58,152 nt of DNA from Burkholderiales bacterium (GTDB lineage Bacteria > Pseudomonadota > Gammaproteobacteria > Burkholderiales > Burkholderiaceae_E). Under the pieces are notes generated by a model. The model saw only the letters and a program-made list of their open reading frames with translations, did not search any database and had not been told where the DNA came from. The position numbers and the translations under genes were made by a program. Shown here piece by piece: positions 15,712 through 23,946 of the stretch (position 1 is its first letter; each line of letters opens with the position of its first letter). The stretch covers positions 1-58,152 of the forward strand of contig JAFKGG010000368.1 in assembly GCA_017307915.1 (NCBI GenBank), given 5' to 3'.

Positions 15712-17075
15712 CGTGAGGCTTCCCTGAATCGATGGACATGGAGCCGGTCGACGCCAGGCAGCGAGTCGAGGCGATCCACGGCCTGAATCACTTGCAGGGC
15801 TTCGTCCGGCGCGAGCGGATGCACGCCTTGCGACAGGCAGTCGTGCGCCTTGGCGAGCAGTTCCTCGTTCGACAACGGCGATGGCGGATCGCCGGGGGCA
15901 TGGTCGGCACGCAGCGCAAATTCGGCGCCGGCCGTCGTGCGCAGCGTCACGGTGCAGGCGCGCGGACTGTCGTTCGACGGATCGACCTCGACCGATACTC
16001 GCTCGGCCAGCCGGCGCACGGCCGGGTCGGCAATGGCCGCGGGTTCGAGATCGGCCACCCGCATGCCGCCGCGCTGGATCGCGCAGGCGATCGCGTAACG
16101 AATGCTGAACTGCGCGCCGACCTGGTCGCCGGGGGCGACGTCGAAAGGCGCGCCCACCAAGCCCGCAACGTAAGCCGATACCGAAACGCGCACGCTTGCA
16201 ACGTCGACCGGATGCAGCCCTTGCTGCCGCATCAATTGCTGCGCGGCCCAGATCGCGGCATGCGTGCAAGCGCAGCTCGGGTAGGCCTTCATGCTGCCGC
16301 CTTCGACCGCAAAGCGCGTGCCCAGTTCTTCCAGCAGCGCCGGCCCCTGGTCGGCTTGATACATCCGGAATAGGCCGTAGCGCCCTTCAAATATCTCGCG
16401 CGGCGCCGTCACCCCGGCAGCGGCCAGCAGAGCGGCCTCGATGCCTGCGGCAGCGGCCATACCCGAGGCGATCCGTTTGGCCAGGCTACGTTCCATGTTC
16501 AACTGCATCGTGCCGCCGGCCCTGGCAAACACGAGGCCGAAGGCGTGCGCGCCTTGCGTCGTATCCAGCCGCAGCAGGCTGATGGCCGCAGCGCAGGCAC
16601 CGAACGCGCCGAACAGCGGCGTATCCCACCAGCCGTCGCGGCCCAGGCCGGTGGCCGCGACCAGCCTGCAACCGATATCCGTGCCGACGACCTGAGCGGT
16701 GAGCAGCTCGGCGCCGGTCGCTCGCTGCTGCTCTGCCATCGCCAGCGCCGCCGGCACCACGCAAGCGTCGCTGTGAAAGCCGCCATGCAGCCCGTCGTAT
16801 TCCAGCGCCGCCGCGCTCATCCCATTGATCAATGCCGCCGACGACGCAGGCAAATAGCCGCCGAATCCCCAGACCGTGCTCTCGGCAGCGCCGCCACGAT
16901 CATGCTGCAACTGCCATACGGCCTGGCAACCCGGTGCCTGCGATCCTGCCCATCCCACCGCCAGCGTATCGAGCAGCGCGCGCTTGGCCGCGGCCCGCGC
17001 CGATGCCGGAATGTCGCCGAAGCGGACACGGCTCGCGTGCTGCGCAAGGCGTTCGGAAATGCTCATCGCTCGCAT
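15708..17075 (-). CDS. MmgE/PrpD family protein
   Basis: This 455-residue protein belongs to the family that includes 2-methylcitrate dehydratase PrpD and cis-aconitate decarboxylase. It shows the N-terminal helical domain with AKRALLDTLAVGWAGSQ, LINGMSAAALEYDGLHGGFHSDA near residues 85-107, and the MKAYPSCACTHAAIWAA block near 265-281 where PrpD proteins have their active-site region. A four-base overlap (TTGA) couples it to the acyl-CoA ligase. Members act on tricarboxylates and related acids as dehydratases, decarboxylases or isomerases, and the reaction here is unknown. An alternative start at MSISERLAQ, nine bases in, is equally possible. Confidence 0.88.
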   Translation of the reverse strand: MRAMSISERLAQHASRVRFGDIPASARAAAKRALLDTLAVGWAGSQAPGCQAVWQLQHDRGGAAESTVWGFGGYLPASSAALINGMSAAALEYDGLHGGFHSDACVVPAALAMAEQQRATGAELLTAQVVGTDIGCRLVAATGLGRDGWWDTPLFGAFGACAAAISLLRLDTTQGAHAFGLVFARAGGTMQLNMERSLAKRIASGMAAAAGIEAALLAAAGVTAPREIFEGRYGLFRMYQADQGPALLEELGTRFAVEGGSMKAYPSCACTHAAIWAAQQLMRQQGLHPVDVASVRVSVSAYVAGLVGAPFDVAPGDQVGAQFSIRYAIACAIQRGGMRVADLEPAAIADPAVRRLAERVSVEVDPSNDSPRACTVTLRTTAGAEFALRADHAPGDPPSPLSNEELLAKAHDCLSQGVHPLAPDEALQVIQAVDRLDSLPGVDRLHVHRFREASR

Positions 17076-17114
17076 CGCAGACTGCGCTCAGGAGTAGGCC
17101 GCGAGAAGGCGCCG

Positions 17115-18083
17115 TCAATCGGCCTTGGCGCCGGACAAGGCCACGATGCGGCCGTACTTGTCCAGTTCCTCGTTCAGGAAGGTGCGCAGCGCCTCAGGCG
17201 TGCTGCCGACCGATTCGGCGCCCAGTTCCTTGAAGCGTTCGCGAATCTTTTCGCTACGCACGATGCGCACGATCGTGTCGTTCAACTTGGCGACGATAGG
17301 CGCCGGCGTGCCGGCGGGCGCAAAGACCGCCACCCAGGAAGTCAGCGCGAAACCGGGCAACCCGGCTTCGCCGATCGTCGGCACGTCGGGCAACAGCGGC
17401 GAGCGCTGGGAAGCGATCGTCGCCAGCGGGATCACCTTGCCCGCCTTGATCTGCGCCAGTGCGGGAGCGATAGGCGAGAACAACAGTTTCGATTCGCCGC
17501 CGATCACCGCCGTCATCGCAGGACCGACCCCGCGATAGGGAACGTGCAACAGGTTGACCTGCGCCTGGCTGCGCAGCATCTCGCCCATCAGATGCGTCTC
17601 GCTGCCGACGCCAGCGGATGCGTAGTTGTAGGCCGAGGGCTCGGCCTTGGCGCGCTGGATCAGCGCCTTCAGCGAATCGATGCCGCTGCCGGGGCTGGCC
17701 ACCAGCACGTAGGCCACCTTCGACACCAGCGCGATCGGCGTGAAGTCCTTGACCGGGTCGTAGGGCAGGCTCGACGAAATGTGCGGCAGGATCGCGTGCG
17801 TCGCCGGGATGCCCAGCATCAGCGTATAGCCGTCAGGCTCGGCGCGCGCAGCGCTGGCGGTGCCGATGCTGCCGCCACCGCCGGTGCGGCTCTCCACGAC
17901 GACCGGTTGCTTCAGGAACTCGGTCATGCCCTGAGCGATCATCCGCGCCCACACGTCCGACGCGCCGCCGGGTGGGAATGCGTTGATCATCTTGATCGGG
18001 CGATCCGGATACGTCTGCGCGGCAGCGGGCCCACCGAGCAATGCCGTCAACGCAACGGCGGCCAAGGCTATGAACACCTTCAC
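17115..18083 (-). CDS. Bug/TctC-family periplasmic solute receptor
   Basis: This 322-residue receptor starts MKVFIALAAVALTALLGGPA and has a clear signal peptide cleaved near AAAQ. Family marks follow: TYPDRPIKM, FPPGGASDVWAR at about 37-48, SRTGGGGSIG, and VPYRGVGPAMTAVIGGE. It is the first gene of the ten-kb leftward operon that also encodes a complete ABC importer, so the operon has two uptake systems, or this receptor serves as a sensor. The upstream 197 bases hold the likely promoter. Confidence 0.92.
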   Translation of the reverse strand: MKVFIALAAVALTALLGGPAAAQTYPDRPIKMINAFPPGGASDVWARMIAQGMTEFLKQPVVVESRTGGGGSIGTASAARAEPDGYTLMLGIPATHAILPHISSSLPYDPVKDFTPIALVSKVAYVLVASPGSGIDSLKALIQRAKAEPSAYNYASAGVGSETHLMGEMLRSQAQVNLLHVPYRGVGPAMTAVIGGESKLLFSPIAPALAQIKAGKVIPLATIASQRSPLLPDVPTIGEAGLPGFALTSWVAVFAPAGTPAPIVAKLNDTIVRIVRSEKIRERFKELGAESVGSTPEALRTFLNEELDKYGRIVALSGAKAD

Positions 18084-18280
18084 GGCTGATCTCCTCTGGA
18101 TGATTTCTGTCGCCGTTCACGAAACCGCCGGCCCCTTGCGGGCTTGGGCGTTCGATCGGCTCACCAGTGTCATGCCAGATTGCAGCAGCCTGAAGCGCGA
18201 TTAACAAGCCTCAATGATTCGAATGATCGATAGCCTATTCCGATCAATAAAAATTGGCGGACCAGGCCGTGGAACGAAGG
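18084..18280. promoter_or_regulatory. Intergenic region upstream of the ten-kb operon
   Basis: No convincing gene is seen here. Positions 18200-18262 are AT-rich and should hold the promoter of the leftward operon starting at 18083. On the minus strand a TTGATC hexamer is followed after 17 bases by ATTCGA, only a weak sigma-70 fit. GGAGAT lies 8 bases ahead of the Bug start. Confidence 0.35.
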
Positions 18281-19474
18281 TCAGACCAGGTCGACCCGGA
18301 ATCGCTGCAACTTCTCTTCATCGAGCTCGATGCCCAGGCCCGGCCCATCCCCCGCGTGCATGTGTTTGCCGACGCGACGGATAGGCTCGGTCAGCACATC
18401 CTCGGCGAGAATCTCGTTGACCCCGACCGCCATCGGCCCCTCCAGAAGCGGGCCGGGCCACGCCGTCGCCAGATGCAAGGCGGCCGCGGTCACCACGCTG
18501 GCGCCGGGATGGTTGCCGGGAAAAATCCTGAGCCCCGCGGCACTGCCGATTTCCCAGAGCGCCTTGCAGCGCCATGCACCGCCGTTCTTGGCGATCTTCG
18601 TCTGAAAGACCGATGCCGCACGCTTGCGGATGACAGCCAGCAGATCTTCGGGCGCAGATACGCACTCGTCCGCCATCATCGGAATGTCATAGCGCAACGC
18701 CAATTCGGCCATGCCGTCCAGATCCCAGGGCGGCAGCGGCTGTTCGATGGCATCGAGGGGCAGATCCTTGACGCGGTTCATGAACTTCATGGCGGCGGCA
18801 AGATCCATTCCGGAGTTTCCGTCTGCCCGGATCGTCGCCGCTTCGCCCAATCCTTCACATAGCGCTCTGACTGCTTCGGCATCGCGAACGAGATCTTCGC
18901 CAACCTTCACGGTAAAACTGGTGAAGCCTTCCTCGAATCGGCTGCGTGCTTCCGCGACCAGCGCGCCCAGGTCCTTCTTGATCCCGAGCGTGATGCCCAC
19001 GGCAACCGACTCCCGCGCACGCCCGCCGAGCAATTCATAGGCAGGCACGCCGAGAATCTTGCCCTGCAGGTCGAGCATCGCATCGGCGATCGGCGCAATC
19101 GCATAGTTCGAATGCCACACCGCTTCTTCCAGATCGCTCAGAATGGCTGCAGCATCGAAAGCGCTGCGCCCGATGACGCGCGCCGCAAAATGGCCATGAA
19201 TGATCGAGTTCAAACTGGCCAGGGTCTCTCGGCTGCCCTGGCGCAACCAGGCCTGTGTTTCACCGATTCCGACCAAACCGGATCGGCTGTGCAGGCGAAC
19301 GATCAGAATGTCGATGCCAAGCCGCACGCCGCCGCTGGCGATCTTGAAGTCGCCTTTGAACGGCAAGCGGATCGGAATCGTCTCGATGCGGGAGATCTCC
19401 GCGTCGATGCGATGATGGCTCGCGCGGCGGACGCCATCGGCGGCAGGCAGGCTGCCGTGCTTCTTGTCAGACAT
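18281..19474 (-). CDS. Mandelate racemase/muconate lactonizing enzyme superfamily protein (MLE subgroup)
   Basis: This 397-residue enolase-superfamily enzyme should abstract a proton alpha to a carboxylate. The barrel motifs are visible: Lys190 in FTVKVG, metal ligands Asp218 (RADGN), Glu244 (IEQP) and Asp269 (MADE), and the second acid/base Lys293 in TKIAKNGG. In the usual KxK motif the first Lys is Thr here, leaving only the second. The layout fits cycloisomerase or racemase members of the MLE subgroup. Its ATG lies inside the end of the upstream MmgE/PrpD gene (8-base overlap), so the two are coupled. Likely partners are acidic C5-type compounds handled by the operon; the exact reaction is unknown. 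Confidence 0.88.
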   Translation of the reverse strand: MSDKKHGSLPAADGVRRASHHRIDAEISRIETIPIRLPFKGDFKIASGGVRLGIDILIVRLHSRSGLVGIGETQAWLRQGSRETLASLNSIIHGHFAARVIGRSAFDAAAILSDLEEAVWHSNYAIAPIADAMLDLQGKILGVPAYELLGGRARESVAVGITLGIKKDLGALVAEARSRFEEGFTSFTVKVGEDLVRDAEAVRALCEGLGEAATIRADGNSGMDLAAAMKFMNRVKDLPLDAIEQPLPPWDLDGMAELALRYDIPMMADECVSAPEDLLAVIRKRAASVFQTKIAKNGGAWRCKALWEIGSAAGLRIFPGNHPGASVVTAAALHLATAWPGPLLEGPMAVGVNEILAEDVLTEPIRRVGKHMHAGDGPGLGIELDEEKLQRFRVDLV

Positions 19475-20855
19475 CGAGTTCCTCCAATTGCCGGGTCAGC
19501 ACGCCGACGTCGTCGAGCCGGTCAAAGCCGACGACCGTGTCGAGAAGTTGCATCTGCCGCTCATGGCTCAAGATATCCGCGGTGATGGACAGGAACTTCT
19601 CGACGATCTGCTCGCGCCCCATCGGCCTTTCCCGGGTGCCCACGGAATCCGTCACGACGCATCGAAGTTCCCGGCCGTCTTTGAGCCTGACCTCGAATCC
19701 GGCCGGAAACTTCTTCGGAAACATGGCGTCGAGTTCCGGATCGATGCGCGCGTCAACCCGATCAGCCAACCCCAGAAGACCCGGATCATGCATCGCTGAA
19801 TCGGAAAAAGACGCCGGGTCGCGCGCATTACCGGTGATGGCCACGGCGACCGTATAAGGCAATGAATACTGCGCCGCCATGACCGATTTCGGCCGATACT
19901 CGAGGTGGCCATCGACCATCATGCGAGGGCCGAAGGCGGTGAGGCTTGCCACGTCATTGCCCGCCCACCGATCGTTGCGCCGACTTTCTTCGAGCGCATC
20001 GATCAATGCATGAAAGAATCGGCAGCACGCATAAGGCTTGATGCTGATCTCATCCAAGGCCCAGCGCTCGCCAAGCGATCGCGTCAGGCCGGTTCTGTCC
20101 GGCGCGGGACTGAACATCGAGATGAAACCGGTCTTGCTGTCGAGCGTGTTCTGCGGCCCCGTGAACCCCAGCCGAACCAGCTGCGATGCCAGAACCCCGC
20201 TATACGCCGGCCATCCGGCATGCAGCCGCTTGACCATGGTCCCGCTCGCATCCTCGGTGAACGCCATGCTGCCGGACGCCATCGAAGTCACGATTCCCCA
20301 GGTCGATCGAAGCTGCTCCGCTGACATTCCCAGCAGCACCGCCGCCGCCGTGCTGGAACCGAACACGCCGGACAACGCCGTCGGGTGAAAACCGCGGCTC
20401 ATCAGTTCGCGATTCAGCGCGGCGCCGATCCTTGTCATGGCTTCGTATCCGGCAATCGCCGCGGTCAATACATCGGTGCCGGAGCGCCAGCTCGACTGCG
20501 CCTGCGCGAGAGCCGCGGAGAAAACCACGGCACCGGGATGCGACATCGATTCATCGTGCGTGTCGTCGAGCTCGATGCCGTGGGCGATGGTGCCATTGGC
20601 CAGGGCGGCCAGCGCCGCCGATGCGCGCTGAGCGCCATAGACGACCGCTTCCGGTTTCGATGCCTCTGCCTGCACGTAGCGCGAGATCGACTTCGACCAA
20701 GGCGTTTTCAGTCCTTGAATCGAAACCGCAAGATGATCGATCAGCAGATCCTTGGCGCGCTCCCGGGTGGCCGAACTCATCGACCCCCGATCGATGCCGA
20801 CCAGAAATCCGGCCAACTCTTCCGTTTTAAGCATATCGAAGCCCTCGTCGCTCAT
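19467..20855 (-). CDS. MmgE/PrpD family protein
   Basis: This 462-residue member of the PrpD/cis-aconitate decarboxylase family shows LANGTIAHGIELDDTHDESMSHPG near residues 86-109 (His-rich active-site segment), MVKRLHAGWPAYSGVLAS near 205-222, and SIKPYACCRFFHALIDAL near 270-287. Possible reactions are dehydration, decarboxylation or isomerisation of a branched polycarboxylate. It overlaps the Bug receptor upstream by four bases (ATGA) and the MLE-type gene downstream by eight. It is clearly diverged from the second PrpD-like protein encoded 3 kb upstream, so the two probably do different steps. Confidence 0.88.
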   Translation of the reverse strand: MSDEGFDMLKTEELAGFLVGIDRGSMSSATRERAKDLLIDHLAVSIQGLKTPWSKSISRYVQAEASKPEAVVYGAQRASAALAALANGTIAHGIELDDTHDESMSHPGAVVFSAALAQAQSSWRSGTDVLTAAIAGYEAMTRIGAALNRELMSRGFHPTALSGVFGSSTAAAVLLGMSAEQLRSTWGIVTSMASGSMAFTEDASGTMVKRLHAGWPAYSGVLASQLVRLGFTGPQNTLDSKTGFISMFSPAPDRTGLTRSLGERWALDEISIKPYACCRFFHALIDALEESRRNDRWAGNDVASLTAFGPRMMVDGHLEYRPKSVMAAQYSLPYTVAVAITGNARDPASFSDSAMHDPGLLGLADRVDARIDPELDAMFPKKFPAGFEVRLKDGRELRCVVTDSVGTRERPMGREQIVEKFLSITADILSHERQMQLLDTVVGFDRLDDVGVLTRQLEELDV

Positions 20856-21844
20856 TCCGGCGTGATGCCGGCCTTTCTGGCGACGGCGGTATACAGTTTT
20901 GTCCGTTCGAGAATCGAAGCGGCGTATTCGTCAGGCGTGTTGGCCACCAGTATCGCGCCCAGCTTTTCCAGGCGATCGCGCGTCTCCGGGCTTTTGATGA
21001 TCGTCCTGAGTTCGGCGCTGAGCTTGTCGACGACGGGCCTGGGCGTTCCCGACGGCGCGAGCAAACCGACGATCTCGCTGATGTCGAACGCGGAAAGCCC
21101 CGCTTCGGCCATGGTGGGCACGTCGGGAAGCAACGACGAGCGATTGCTGGTCGTCACCGCCAGCACTCTGACGCGCCCGGATCGGGCGTGTTCGATCAAC
21201 GCAGCGATATGGCCGAAGGCAAACGTCAGACGCCCGCCGATCAGATCGACCGCCATCGGTGCGCCGCCTTTGTAGACCACGACCTGGGTATCCACCCCGG
21301 CTTGCTGCTTGAGCATTTCGGCAGCCAGATGCCCGGCACCGCCGAACACCGTTACGCCGACTGTCGCAGCATCCCGCTGCTTCTTCAGTAGTGCGAGCAG
21401 TTCCGCAACGGATTTGACCGGCGAGTCAGGGGTCACGGCAACCACCAACGGATATTCCATCAACAGCGAGACCGGTGCGAGGTCAGCCTGGCTGTCGAAG
21501 CCGGGGTTCTTGAACATCACCGGAAAGGTGTAGAAGCTGAATACGCTGGTCACGAAGGTGTAGCCGTCGGGTTTGGACCTTGCCACCTGCCGGGCACCGA
21601 TCATGCCGCCAGCGCCTTCACGATTCTCCACGATCACCGGCTGTTTCCAGACGTCTTCGAGCCCCTTACCCAGCAGACGGGCCGTGATATCGGCGCCGCC
21701 GCCCGGCGGAAACGGCACGACGATCCGAATCGGCTTGTTGGGATAGTCGTCCTTTGCGTGAACGGACCCGGCAAACGAGGTCGCGAGCGTCGCCCCGAGC
21801 AGGGCGATCAGGCTTCTTCGGGTCTGGATCGATCGATGCATCAT
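20852..21844 (-). CDS. Bug/TctC-family periplasmic solute receptor
   Basis: This 330-residue receptor starts MMHRSIQTRRSLIALLGATL, with a signal peptide ending near SVHA and a TRRSL run that could be Tat-like. Family motifs are YPNKPIRIVV, FPPGGGADITAR, NREGAGGMIGARQVA and VVYKGGAPMAVDLIGG. The Met at 21844 is preceded by AAGGAGG with 6-base spacing, a near-perfect ribosome-binding site. A reading extended by about 39 residues is arginine-rich, overlaps nothing useful and is rejected. It is translated just before a MmgE/PrpD protein, suggesting a branched di- or tricarboxylate ligand. Confidence 0.93.
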   Translation of the reverse strand: MMHRSIQTRRSLIALLGATLATSFAGSVHAKDDYPNKPIRIVVPFPPGGGADITARLLGKGLEDVWKQPVIVENREGAGGMIGARQVARSKPDGYTFVTSVFSFYTFPVMFKNPGFDSQADLAPVSLLMEYPLVVAVTPDSPVKSVAELLALLKKQRDAATVGVTVFGGAGHLAAEMLKQQAGVDTQVVVYKGGAPMAVDLIGGRLTFAFGHIAALIEHARSGRVRVLAVTTSNRSSLLPDVPTMAEAGLSAFDISEIVGLLAPSGTPRPVVDKLSAELRTIIKSPETRDRLEKLGAILVANTPDEYAASILERTKLYTAVARKAGITPE

Positions 21845-21923
21845 GAGTGGCCTCCTTGGTTGCCCTGTATGGGCTTTCTGTTGCTGCGCAGATGCGTGTC
21901 CGAACGTCGAAGCCCACACGGAA

Positions 21924-22778
21924 CTACGTGAAGGCGTCGGCCTGCATCGAAACGCTCCCATCCGCCAGAAGGCACCGTAATTCGACGGCGCCTGTCTTCA
22001 GCTCCCCGCATAGACTCAGCGACTGCCCCAGAATCGCCGGCTGCAAGCCGCGATAGACGAAACGGCTCAGCGGCCGATCGGCGATCTCGGCGCCGAACCC
22101 CGCCAACAGCGTTGCGATCAGCGGGCCATGGATCACGAGATTCGGGTAACCCTCGACGCCCCGGCAGTAATCCTGGTCGTAATGGATGCGATGACCGTTG
22201 AACGTCAACGCCGAATAGCGAAACAACATCGTCGAATCGGGCGTGACGGTTCGGCGTTGCGCCGTCGTTGCAATGGCGTCGCCCGCCGCCGGCACGGCGC
22301 GAGCGGTGCCCGAGCTGGCGCCCTTGTAGACGATGTCGTGCTCTTCGCGCAAGCAGCAGCGACCCTGTGTGAACACTTCGTGCAGCACGGTCACGAACAC
22401 CAGGTCGCCGCTACGCCCGCTCTTGTGTTCGACGCGCGTGACTTGTGAACGCCTTTCGGCCACCGAGCCCAGCGCTATCGGCTCGATGAACTCGACACGC
22501 CCCCCGGCCCACATCCGGTTCGGCAAGGGCACCGGCGGCAGGAAGCCGCCTCTGGCCGGATGGCCATCGCGCCCGAGACTCGCAGGAGGCTGTCCCTCCA
22601 GGAAATAGAGCCAGTGCCACAGCGGCGGCAAGGGCGCGCCCTCTTCCAGGCGCGGCCGCTCCAGGCCCAGCGTGGCCGCCATCAGATTGGCATGGCGAGT
22701 CGACAGGGTATCGCGCTCGACCTGCGAACGGCCGATCCAGGAACGCAAGTGAGCAAGATCCAAGGGAACAGTCCCCAT
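21924..22778 (-). CDS. Mesaconyl-CoA/itaconyl-CoA hydratase-like protein (double hotdog, MaoC-type)
   Basis: This 284-residue protein has two hotdog halves. The N-terminal half is FAS1-dehydratase-like, and the C-terminal half carries the hydratase-2 motif: FNGHRIHYDQDY at residues 193-204 (His199, Asp201) and EGYPNLVIHGPL at 209-220 (His217). This arrangement is that of 3-methylfumaryl-, mesaconyl-C4- and related CoA hydratases. The adjacent CaiB-type CoA-transferase could make the CoA ester. I start at 22778, where AAGGA precedes by 8-10 bases; a longer frame runs antisense through the CoA-transferase. Substrate class is inferred from family and context. Confidence 0.85.
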   Translation of the reverse strand: MGTVPLDLAHLRSWIGRSQVERDTLSTRHANLMAATLGLERPRLEEGAPLPPLWHWLYFLEGQPPASLGRDGHPARGGFLPPVPLPNRMWAGGRVEFIEPIALGSVAERRSQVTRVEHKSGRSGDLVFVTVLHEVFTQGRCCLREEHDIVYKGASSGTARAVPAAGDAIATTAQRRTVTPDSTMLFRYSALTFNGHRIHYDQDYCRGVEGYPNLVIHGPLIATLLAGFGAEIADRPLSRFVYRGLQPAILGQSLSLCGELKTGAVELRCLLADGSVSMQADAFT

Positions 22779-22806
22779 GTGGAATTCCTTGTCCGGGTAA
22801 AACGGC

Positions 22807-23934
22807 TCAGCCCAGGAACTCGCGGCGAACGGCTTGCGTATGCTCTCCAAGCCGCGGCGCCGCCGCGAATGCACCCCGATCCCACTCGGCTCGAACCGCC
22901 GGCGCAATCATCTCGACGTCGGTTTCACGCACCGGCATCGGCCACGTGCGCAGGGCTGGATGCTCGATCAACTCCGCCACCGATCGCACCTGCCCGTAGG
23001 CAGTTCCGCTGGCGTCCAAGACCCCGCGCATCTCGACCAAGGTCGATCTGCCGAAGCGATCCGATATCAACGTATCCACTTCATCGCGATGAGCCACGCG
23101 CTGCTTGTTGGTCGCGAACCGCGCATCGTCGGTCAAGCTCGCGTTCTCCAGCACCCGTTCAGCAAAGGCGGCCCACTCGCGATCGTTCTGAATACTGATC
23201 ACGACCGTTTTGCCATCGCGGCAGGTGAACGCCCCATAGGGCGCAATCGACGGATGCTTGAGCCCCGCCGGCCCTGGCGCGCCCGCACCATAGCGCTCGT
23301 GCAGATAAGGAACCGCCATCCAGTCGGCAGCCCCATCGAACAGCGAGACGGCGACGCCGCTGCCGCGACCGGTGCGCGTTCGCTGTGCCAGCGCGCTCAG
23401 GATCGCGATCGTGGCATTCATGCCGGCGCCGATGTCGCAAATCGAGACGCCGATGCGCCCGATCGCGCCCGGGGCGCCGCTGATGCCCGCCAGTCCTGAT
23501 TCGCATTGCACCAGGAGGTCGTAGGCCTTGAGCTGACGCGCGCCTTCGGCATCACCGTAGCCGGTGATGTCGCAGGTGATCAACTGCGGGTAGCGTTCGC
23601 GCAACGCGGCGCTGCCGTAGCCGGCGCGCTCCAGCGCGCCGGGCGCCAGATTCTGGATGAACACATCCGCCTTGGCCAGCAACCGATCGAGCAGCGCCGC
23701 ATCATCGGGTTTCTTGTAGTCGAGGACGATGGATTCCTTGCCTCGATTGGCCCAGACGAAGTAAGACGATTCGCCGTGAACGGCGCCGTCGTAGCCGCGG
23801 CCGAAGTCGCCCTCGGCGCGCTCGATCTTGATGACGCGCGCCCCGGCGTCCGCGAGCCGGCAGCTCGCGATCGGAGCAGCGACGGCCTGCTCGATACTCA
23901 CCACCAGCAGACCCGACAGTGGAGCGCTAGACAT
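22807..23934 (-). CDS. CaiB/BaiF-family (class III) CoA-transferase
   Basis: This 375-residue class III CoA-transferase shows the N-terminal LSGLLVVSIEQAVAAPIASCRLADAG region, IKIERAEGD, SIVLDYKKPD and FIQNLAPGALER. The likely catalytic Asp167 lies in GVSICDIGAG, the position of formyl-CoA transferase Asp169. The enzyme moves CoA between dicarboxylic acids through an aspartyl-CoA anhydride. It lies between a MmgE/PrpD gene (12-base gap) and the mesaconyl-CoA-hydratase-like gene (28-base gap). Together they suggest activation and hydration of an unsaturated C5 dicarboxylate such as itaconate or mesaconate. No citramalyl-CoA lyase was found in the window. Confidence 0.9.
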   Translation of the reverse strand: MSSAPLSGLLVVSIEQAVAAPIASCRLADAGARVIKIERAEGDFGRGYDGAVHGESSYFVWANRGKESIVLDYKKPDDAALLDRLLAKADVFIQNLAPGALERAGYGSAALRERYPQLITCDITGYGDAEGARQLKAYDLLVQCESGLAGISGAPGAIGRIGVSICDIGAGMNATIAILSALAQRTRTGRGSGVAVSLFDGAADWMAVPYLHERYGAGAPGPAGLKHPSIAPYGAFTCRDGKTVVISIQNDREWAAFAERVLENASLTDDARFATNKQRVAHRDEVDTLISDRFGRSTLVEMRGVLDASGTAYGQVRSVAELIEHPALRTWPMPVRETDVEMIAPAVRAEWDRGAFAAAPRLGEHTQAVRREFLG

Positions 23935-23946
23935 GGTGTCCTCGGA

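Noticed and set aside
15712-16269. N-terminal extension of the acyl-CoA ligase
   Set aside because: The extra residues are Arg/Ala-rich and lie over the MmgE/PrpD gene in another frame; the TTG at 15711 gives a normal-length ligase.
18281-19474. Mandelate racemase proper for the benzoylformate decarboxylase pathway
   Set aside because: The protein has MLE-subgroup features (two Lys) and lies 29 kb from the decarboxylase in another operon, so a mandelate racemase role is not supported.
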